64,000 bases of DNA from Aporrectodea caliginosa (lineage: Eukaryota > Annelida > Clitellata > Crassiclitellata > Lumbricidae), in contig JACEVL010000521.1 in the NCBI GenBank assembly GCA_020284085.1, forward strand, positions 667,501-731,500, read 5' to 3'. Both the position numbers and the translations under genes were made by a program. Shown piece after piece: positions 57,497 through 64,000 of the stretch (position 1 is the stretch's first letter; the number at the start of each line of letters is the position of its first letter). Under the pieces are notes generated by a model, which was given only the letters and a program-made list of their open reading frames with translations, searched no databases and was not told the DNA's origin.

Positions 57497-57930
57497 TTAA
57501 TATAAATCGTTTATGATTTCTTGAAATTTACGACCATCGTTCATCGTTTTCTTCAGCACGTACAAACATAAATGACCGCAGAAGACTTCGTTATCCGGCT
57601 GTATTCGTTCGCTGTTGTAATATACAGGGCGCCTAAATATTTTAACAGTTCGGTAGGTGGTGGTAAACCGTAGCTGTCGAAATAAAGCTTGTCTTTACGA
57701 TTCTTAACCCAACCCACATAATGCGTCCCTTTACCACCCGAATCGTCTAGATTAAGGATACCGCACTCGTTCCGTTTAGGTTTCTTCGGCAGGGCGTCTC
57801 GCATAAAAACTCCTCTAAAATTCGGAATATTCAGCTTCTTCGCGGCATCTAATAATTCTAAATTTGTTAACGGTTTATTCGGAAGAACTATACCGCAGAC
57901 GTCAATGTTTTTTACAGTCGTTGAACTCAT
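57497..57930 (-). pseudogene. Adenain-like cysteine protease, one frame break
   Basis: Maturation protease of the adenovirus C5/Ulp1-like fold. The first frame (57,930 to about 57,630) has the catalytic His in GTHYVGW and the acidic residue in YFDSYG. It then runs into a stop at 57,553. The remainder, with the conserved Gln and the CGHLC nucleophile motif, is present in another frame and ends at 57,497. The switch lies near 57,626-57,636. Total length is about 144 residues, short compared with adenain (about 200). As written the gene would lack its nucleophile. Decay and a sequence error are both possible. Confidence 0.8.
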
Positions 57931-57937
57931 TTTATAT
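57931..57937 (-). promoter_or_regulatory. ATATAAA box of the protease gene
   Basis: AAATATAAA directly abuts the ATG at 57,930, in the space left by the HNH stop. Confidence 0.5.
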
Positions 57938-58624
57938 TTTATCTAAATGTTTTAGAAAGTAATGAGCTTTCACTTCTTGCATAACATACAGCCAGGGATC
58001 GATTTTGTTCGATTTTTGGATATTTTTAAGCGGTGACAAAGGACGTATATTCATCCAATTCATAGCTTTAAAAAGTTCTTCCTCGTCTAACAAATTGAAC
58101 GATGAGATCGGTAGAACGTGGTCGTGATGCCACGCCGAGCCATAGTTTTCCAGGGTCATACCTTCTTCGAACTGAAATTCAATCCATTTGGTAAATGTTT
58201 CAAAATCGACGCCGATAAGTTGACGTGTAGTTTGCGATTTCGATTTACCTTTTAATACTTTACCAAGCCTACTCCTCATATTTTTAAGTAGTTTAAATTC
58301 TGGGTCGTATTGCTTTCGAGCTTTAGAATACGCGTTATTATATTTATTTTTACATTTCTTACATTCATTATCAAACCCGTCTTTACAACATCTATTTTTT
58401 ACATATTCTAGTATATTCTTTTCTTTCTTACAACAGCTGCAAACTTTTTTATCTTTTATTTCCCTCGTCTCTAGTCTTGAATATTTTTGCCTAAGTTCCT
58501 TCGCTTTGATATTTTTGCACGTTTTACAACTAGAATAATACCCGCTCTTATTACGTTTATCTTTATGAAATTCAGTTAAACTTTTTTCCATTTTGCATTT
58601 TGTACACACTTTTGAGACTTCCAT
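57932..58624 (-). CDS. HNH-type nuclease with two N-terminal zinc ribbons
   Basis: 230 residues, intact. Two similar zinc-binding units lie at the N-terminus: CTKCKMEKSLTEF...CKTCK (residues 7-37) and CSCCKKEKNILEY...CKKCK (62-92). The nuclease core is at about 160-215: WHHDHVLPISSF, then NWMNIRPLSPLKNIQKSNK, an H-H-D-H...N pattern of HNH nucleases. Similar proteins occur in giant viruses and their mobile elements. It lies between PolB and the protease with 1-15 bp gaps. It could be a resolvase-like or homing-type nuclease; the role is unproven. Confidence 0.8.
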   Translation of the reverse strand: MEVSKVCTKCKMEKSLTEFHKDKRNKSGYYSSCKTCKNIKAKELRQKYSRLETREIKDKKVCSCCKKEKNILEYVKNRCCKDGFDNECKKCKNKYNNAYSKARKQYDPEFKLLKNMRSRLGKVLKGKSKSQTTRQLIGVDFETFTKWIEFQFEEGMTLENYGSAWHHDHVLPISSFNLLDEEELFKAMNWMNIRPLSPLKNIQKSNKIDPWLYVMQEVKAHYFLKHLDKI

Positions 58625-58632
58625 TTTATATA
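58625..58632 (-). promoter_or_regulatory. TATATAAA box of the HNH gene
   Basis: TATATAAA directly abuts the ATG at 58,624. Confidence 0.6.
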
Positions 58633-58639
58633 AGTATAT

Positions 58640-60424
58640 TTATTCTTTAAGTAGTTTCAACGAATAATGGCCGTATGCTAAAGTATGAACACCGTCTTGC
58701 TGAATCAATCGCTTATCATCGTCGGCTGATAGAGCGATCTTATTAACTTCTTCTGTATAGATTTCATGGTGATGCGATCGTATAACATTCATCGTTCTCG
58801 ATTGTTCTCTTCTCGTAAACAAACAGTTTTTATAATCTTCGTGCGTGATCGCGTTCTTAACTACAGACTTCTTTACGCCCTTGGCTTTCTTATAATCCAC
58901 TCCAGCCATCTTGTATGAATACAGTTTCGACCTCAATCCAACAAATTCTTCGATCTGTTTACCCGCTGCTTCGTCCTTAAACATACCGATGACTTTCTTA
59001 TTAACTCCAGTTTCTATACCAGACGGATGGTCTTTTGGGTAATCGCTCGTGTCGAACCGGCTTCTAACATCAGGAGCGATATCAGCGAAGAAATCATCGG
59101 TCTTAATTTCATAAGCTAGCGAATCCGTATCCGTAAATAACAGTTTAGCTCTATCTCCGTATTTCTTCTTAATGTAATTATAGTGAAAATCGTACATTAG
59201 CGTTTTACTTAAGTCTAAGATACACATTCCTAAATATATAGGCTTGTTATAATATAGCTTCGTTCTTTTCATATGAATCGCTATTAGATTCTCGTCAAAA
59301 ATCGTTCGAGTGTCATAGCTAGTTTTCGCCGCTAGTTTTATCGCTTGCTTTTCGCTGGAGACTAGTTTAATATCTACGTGATTCTCTATATTTTCACAAG
59401 TTTTCCCAAAAACGCTATTATTCATAAGTTTGAAAAAGTCTTTTTCGAAATCGTTAGTTGCTCTAGTCCTCAGGCTGGTATTTAGATCGATATATTTTTT
59501 CAGCCAGGCACTTTCTTCGAACTTAATTCCTCGATGAATTTTGGTTATCTTCAAGCCTAGGCTTTCGTACTGCTTTAAATTTTCGTAGTGAACTATATAC
59601 TTTACTTTATCGTTCAGATTTGGTATGAGTTTAGGTACGGTCGAAGATTCGGGTGTAAGATTTTCAGGTGCAAGCGGGTAGTCATTATGAAGATCGTGCA
59701 AAGCTCTCGGATATTCCAAGTCCACTTCTAAAATACTAGGCGTCGTTCTCCAATCGTTTAGCTCGGCATTTGACATCCACTTGAACCCGTGAGTTGGTAG
59801 ATTTTTTGACATCGCCCATCCGTAAAGATTATTAGCGTCAAGATACGCTATAAACGACGAAGGCTTGCTTGCGTCGAACGAGGGCATGTACCTATTATTC
59901 GCCTGCGCATAACGATGCGAAATTGTGCTAACACCACCTCTGATCCCGTGTTTTACCATTAGTATCATATCGTAATCGCTTAATAATTCCAACTCTACTC
60001 CGGTCAACTTTAATGCGGCGTCCCATGCTAGACCCGGAGAAGTATAATACCAAGCGGGGTCAAGACCGTAGTTCTTACAGCACACGTCTCTAAAATTCTC
60101 AAACACATCGGCGAGCAGGAGAACGTCGGATAGATTATATAAATCGTGGTATTCTCGAAACGTTTTGAATCCGAATTCGTTCCATACCACCCGCGCATGG
60201 TTATAGTCTTCGTCGCTAATATCCGAATCGTTAAGTCTCGAATAGAATGCAGACCTCGGCGGTAGTTCCGTTTCGTTCAGTCGATCGATGGTATCGATAT
60301 AATCGTAGGGGTAGGCACCTTTTCTTAGTAGGAGATCTAGCTGAGTACCGGAATAATGCTTGCTTATATTTTTACACTGATCTTTGCTTAGGTTCTTCGA
60401 TAATGCATCGAGACTCGAAGCCAT
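58640..60424 (-). pseudogene. Protein-primed DNA polymerase B, C-terminal half
   Basis: Polymerase domain of a family B enzyme. Motif A is YLDANNLYGW (residues 194-203). Motif B is KLMNNSVFGKTCEN (about 331-344). Motif C is LFTDTDSL (about 428-435). YYTSPGLAWDA and KHGIRGG are typical of the Polinton-type PolB. The catalytic aspartates are present. The open frame starts at an internal Met with no promoter-like box. It continues the preceding half in the frame one base back, so it is not a separate gene. Confidence 0.9.
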
Positions 60425-60465
60425 AAATCTAAAACTATCTATGAAACGTAATTCGCGTTTAACCT

Positions 60466-62463
60466 CTACTTCCTTGTTTTCTTTTTTACGAACTTATCGA
60501 CTACAACTTCTCTGCTAAATGAAATGTACTTTTCTTCGTTACAAGGTATGCAATTAATCCTTTCGTTATCAGCGCCATGTAGTTTCTTTACGAATAAATG
60601 AGCATCATATCCAGATAAGTTGTGTAAGAGTACAGGGAAAAACTTGGGGACCTTATAGCTTAAATTACAACTGTTATGAGCCGCCCCTCTGAATTTACCT
60701 GTAAGATGGCAGTGATCACGAACTCGATCAGCGCCTAATTCGCCTTCGCAAATGTGGCAAACGGTAGCTGAGTCGTATAGCTCCTTGTCTTTCTTCCCGA
60801 ATATCATTCGTTTTGGAAATTTAAATCGATTGTAAATATCTTTTATATTCTCTATAAGAGTGTCTATAAATATTTGCGCTACATCATCGTCTTCGTTCTC
60901 CGCTGTGAACATTACAGGAGCTTGCGAATATAAGTCATCGTCGAAACATTTTATAAAATAACAGAATGAACTCGGAACGTGTTTTTGGTATTTATTTGTG
61001 TAGGATGTGTTAGGATTTGGTTGACAAGTGTCTATAGGTTTAATGAAGCTTTCGAAATCTGCGTACACTACGAAGGGGACTCTCATCTTTCTATAATAAT
61101 TTTTAAAACTCAACAGAGTTCCCGGGTCTGGAAGTTCTATCTTTTGCGCCTCGTGTTGGGAACAGTACTCGGTATGCTTAGTAAGCGCTTCTATTCGTTG
61201 AAAACCGGTTAAACATCGTTTACAATAGTGCATTGAATTTTTAGATTTCTCTGTGTGTTTCTTCATCAATCTGTTAAAATTCTTTATCCAACAATAATGT
61301 TTTTTTTCTCCGTCGGAAATAAGCAATAGATCTATAGGCCTATCGTTATCATGCTTCGATAAATATAGTGGGAATAGGTTAACATCTGTCTCGTAACCGA
61401 AGACATTAATACTAATATTATTATTTCTCTCAAACTTACTTATCACATTAGCATCCGCCGCTACTGGAAATTCGATGCCGGACCAATCGAGATCCTCAGA
61501 CTGCCTAATTAATTCTTTCGTAATTCTTTCTGAATCTCTCGCAACAGGGTTTAAGGCTCTCGTGACGCACCATTTGAAACATTGTTCGTCTTCGTTCTTC
61601 ATATTAATAATTCCCTTTTTACTAGCTAGACATTGCGGTAGTGGAATGTAAGAACTTCCTTTCAACGGTTTATAAACAACCGTATCGATATCCAACTTCG
61701 CAACGGATTTAAACCTCCAATTACTACCTCGCATCTGATAACTTGCCATGCTCTCCTTAATTTTATCCACTGCACCGCTATATATTTCACCCACATCGGT
61801 TGCGTCTAAAATGATCTCAGTCTTCGATTTAAAATTAGGTTCAGCCTCTATTACTTCCCCAGATTTCATATCTACTTTCTCCATTACACACATAAGATTG
61901 AATTGAACTTTTACCCCTCGAGATTTCGTTAGCAGACTGACTACCTGCGGCCTTACAGCATCGAGGAAAGATGTGACGTCGATTCCCTCAGTTCCTTCGA
62001 TCGTGTATCGCTTAGTAAATCCCTTAATAGCATTCGCGGTCTCTAGGATTTCAAACTTCTTTTTATTAATTTTACTAAAAATACTCGAAACCTTTGACAT
62101 CAACGAGTCTAATTTTTCATTCACGGGTTTCTTTTCTCGAGGAGCTACGTAATTAATCAACCAATCCGCAAAAGTGTTAAGTTTCGACCTTACCTTATTC
62201 TTCGCTTCAGTCAAAACATTATTAAAACGAGATTTCCATGTATTAGATGGAGGTGTATACTTACCTGGAACAAGCGTTGGAATATTAATGTCTGGAACTG
62301 GAGCGTCTAGAGGGTTGCTTTCATATCCGGTCTTGACATAATGCTTGAGTCTCGATGATACGAATTCCATGAGATCCGCTTTACGCAGTCTCGAATAACC
62401 TACCATCCCGTTCTCTTTAGCAATATTTCGTAATTGTTTTACTGTATTCGTTTTGTGATCCAT
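60466..62463 (-). pseudogene. Protein-primed DNA polymerase B, N-terminal half
   Basis: The frame is open from 62,574, but I place the start at the Met at 62,463 because GTATATAAA lies directly before it. Numbering from 62,574, the N-terminus has a SAP-like block (44-75). A globular region follows with QCFKWCV (about 331-337) and HYCWIKN (426-432), a possible Cys/His peptidase-like pair. Next come a zinc finger (450-471), Exo I YADFESF (503-509), a Cys/His cluster CHIC...HCH...NSC (606-636) and Exo II HNLSGYDAH (651-659). The frame ends at 60,466. The break lies at a run of six A on the coding strand (60,482-60,487), within A AAA AAG. The halves total about 1,260 residues. Confidence 0.88.
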
Positions 62464-62472
62464 TTTATATAC
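62464..62472 (-). promoter_or_regulatory. TATATAAA box of the polymerase gene
   Basis: GTATATAAA lies immediately before the ATG at 62,463. The same box occurs before the HNH gene and close variants before other genes of the element. Confidence 0.6.
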
Positions 62473-62584
62473 AGAAGATTTTTCTTTAAGTCCAAATCGA
62501 GATTTTTCATTCATTTTAGTTACATCAGAAAGTTTGGGGGATTGTATTTGAACCAAGGCTATAGCTTCGTGCATGAGGGGGTCT

Positions 62585-62673
62585 GACCTAATATTAGTCT
62601 AAATTATCATACACTGACCAATATTAAGGTCCGTTCATGGCGATTTGAGGTGATTTTGACCAGTATTTAGGTC
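62585..62673. promoter_or_regulatory. Three imperfect palindromes upstream of PolB
   Basis: GACCTAATATTAGTC (62,585-62,599), GACCAATATTAAGGTC (62,616-62,631) and GACCAGTATTTAGGTC (62,658-62,673) share a GACC-AATATT-GGTC dyad. Spacings are 31 and 42 bp. Position at the element end and upstream of the polymerase suggests an origin or operator. Function is unknown. Confidence 0.6.
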
Positions 62674-62699
62674 AAATGCGCCAGAGGATTTATTTCTCC

Positions 62700-63997
62700 T
62701 ACAAGAAGATATACGAGCATGGCCCCGCGATGCCGCAAAAGCGATTGCCTGCAAGCAGCCATTCGCCGCTTTGATAGACATCACTTAACCATAGAATTAG
62801 ATTTCGTATAATCGGTTAGACTCAAATAAATCAATTGTTTAACTATTTGAGGCTGTAAGACTAATAACGACACAAATCCTTTCCGATTCCTCTTTTTTCT
62901 TTTTGCTCCGTCTTGGTGGGGGTTTGCGGGGCAACAAGAAAAGAACCGCCTTCAGTCGACGATGCGGCGTCTGATTCGTCTGCGGTACCTGCCAGAGGAC
63001 AGTCCATCGTTTGAACATCTTTGCCACACTGCTGATTCACGCCTCTTCTCTGCGGTCTTGGGAAACCCGGGGCATGTACTCCATGCGCTACTCCCCTCAA
63101 AAAACCACCCCCTACTCTCTGCGCCAGAGATTACATGACCGTGTTATTCCACAAGCGGACAATCTCACATGCAGATCGTTTATAATAAGAATGGTATAAC
63201 TATGCAATTGGTTTAATAAAGAATATACTTACTTACGTACTTACTTTTTCCTTTCCCGCCCTTCTAACTCTAAACACCATCCACCGTAGCCGTCTGTCTG
63301 CCTGACCTCTGAATCATGACCTTGAACCTTTTCTGACCTTACCTGCCTTTGGATTTTACTTTGACTGATCGTTTGTGAATAAGCTGGTTTCCTCGACTTT
63401 ATTTTATAGCGCTGTGTAAATCGTTACCAGAAGCTCAAAATTTCTAAAACGCTACTTGCATTTATATAAGCACAGGGCACGAGCTTATTCACGAGCGCTG
63501 CGTCGAGTGAGAAGGGTTGTCCAGAAGGTCATTGAAATGGAGATCCAAGTCCGGTGGCCAGGAAATCTTGAGATTACGATGACGATTTGAAGCCTTTAAA
63601 ATGGTTTCTAATGTCCCAAATATTTAAATACAGTCAAAATGTCAGTTCAAAATGTAGGCTACTACGGTCAAATTTGTCCTGCGTCTTCTCAACTTCTGCC
63701 TCCACAAGTGTTTGAAGATAAATGATGAAGCTGTTTGTTGCCAACTGTTGTTTAGATAAGACGGAAAAGGTTTGTCCTAGTTCTGCAACATCGTTGGCCT
63801 ACAGTATGAGCATCTTTGTTGCCGCCATCTTGATTTCCTTCTTCAAAATCAGCGCTTGACTTCCTCTCGGAATCGACGCTTAGCTTCAGGAAAATACAGT
63901 GGATGAAATCTGCTCTCAACAAAAGAACTCTTGATGACGTTTGAACTATCGTCATTAAATAACAATGGAAATATAAACATAAAAGTAATAACAACAA
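62700..63997. repeat. Interspersed repeat, copy 2 (pairs with 17.9-19.1 kb)
   Basis: Matches copy 1 in two blocks: about 62,700-62,905 and 63,310-63,997. Between them (62,930-63,240) lies a LINE tail that copy 1 lacks. The second block includes CACGAGCGCTGCGTCGAGTG and CAACTTCTGCCTCCACAAGT. The repeat abuts the right side of the viral-type element. Confidence 0.9.
62960..63232 (+). pseudogene. LINE ORF2 C-terminal remnant
   Basis: The + strand reads RRLIRLRYLPEDSPSFEHLC, then GNPGHVLHALLP and, in another frame, YSLRQRLHDRVIPQADNL and SFIIRMV. This is the common tail of a LINE polyprotein (HVLH-LLP, Y-LR-R-H). It ends with TTTAATAAAGAATA and an (ACTT)n-like tail. Confidence 0.7.
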
Positions 63998-64000
63998 AAA

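Larger units (their letters stand above)
53455..62690. mobile_element. Endogenous Polinton/adintovirus-like element, incomplete
   Basis: A 9.2 kb intronless, tightly packed block. Four rightward genes (small protein, pX-like, major capsid-like, SAP-like) face four leftward genes (fiber-like, adenain-like protease, HNH nuclease, protein-primed PolB). PolB, adenain-like protease and a double-jelly-roll capsid protein together are the hallmark of Polinton/Maverick and adintovirus genomes. Base composition is visibly CpG-richer than the host. No retroviral-type integrase or FtsK/HerA-type ATPase is seen, and no terminal inverted repeats. Three genes carry single frame breaks. Borders are approximate. 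Confidence 0.85.

Noticed and set aside
57553..57930. The 125-residue frame as a complete protease
   Set aside because: It stops before the conserved Cys motif, which is found just beyond in another frame, so the frame is a truncated part.
58640..60424. The C-terminal polymerase frame as an independent gene
   Set aside because: It lacks exonuclease motifs and a promoter-like box, and conserved-looking coding sequence continues upstream of its first Met into the other half.

Overview
The window reads as nuclear DNA of an animal, most likely a marine invertebrate. Evidence is a multi-exon host gene with consensus splice sites, tRNA-derived SINEs, APE-type and RNase H-type LINEs, many hAT MITEs, and long simple repeats. 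I cannot name the species. The first 33 kb holds no host gene I can defend. It is a mosaic of decayed transposons, microsatellites, a 1.5 kb foldback satellite, and AT-rich sequence.

From 34.0 to 53.1 kb the + strand carries the 5' half of a secreted, VWDE-like gene (von Willebrand factor D and EGF domains). I could chain 14 exons whose splice phases all agree, giving 875 codons with no frameshift. The order is signal peptide, short Gly-Gln-Gln tract, D8C-type cysteine module (exons 2-4), middle beta-rich region (exons 5-8), vWD domain (exons 9-12), a segment with a furin-like site (exon 13), and a first EGF-like module (exon 14). Its introns are loaded with LINEs, SINEs, MITEs and triplet repeats. 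One is a 3.4 kb LINE with a 10-bp target-site duplication.

About 0.3 kb after exon 14 lies the most unusual object: a compact, CpG-rich, intronless block of about 9 kb (53.45-62.7 kb). It looks like an endogenous Polinton/Maverick- or adintovirus-like element. Rightward genes are a broken small protein, a pX/pVI-like basic protein, a putative double-jelly-roll major capsid protein, and a SAP-like small protein. Convergent leftward genes are a fiber-like protein with a discoidin-like tip, an adenain-like protease (broken), an HNH nuclease with two zinc ribbons, and a protein-primed family B DNA polymerase (broken). Most of its genes share a TATATAAA-like box next to the ATG. Three imperfect palindromes sit upstream of the polymerase. 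No integrase or packaging ATPase is visible, so the element is incomplete or of a reduced type.

The last 1.3 kb is a diverged second copy of a repeat also present at 17.9-19.1 kb. The LINEs and SINEs in this window share a 3' stem-loop with compensatory base changes, which points to SINE mobilisation by that LINE family.
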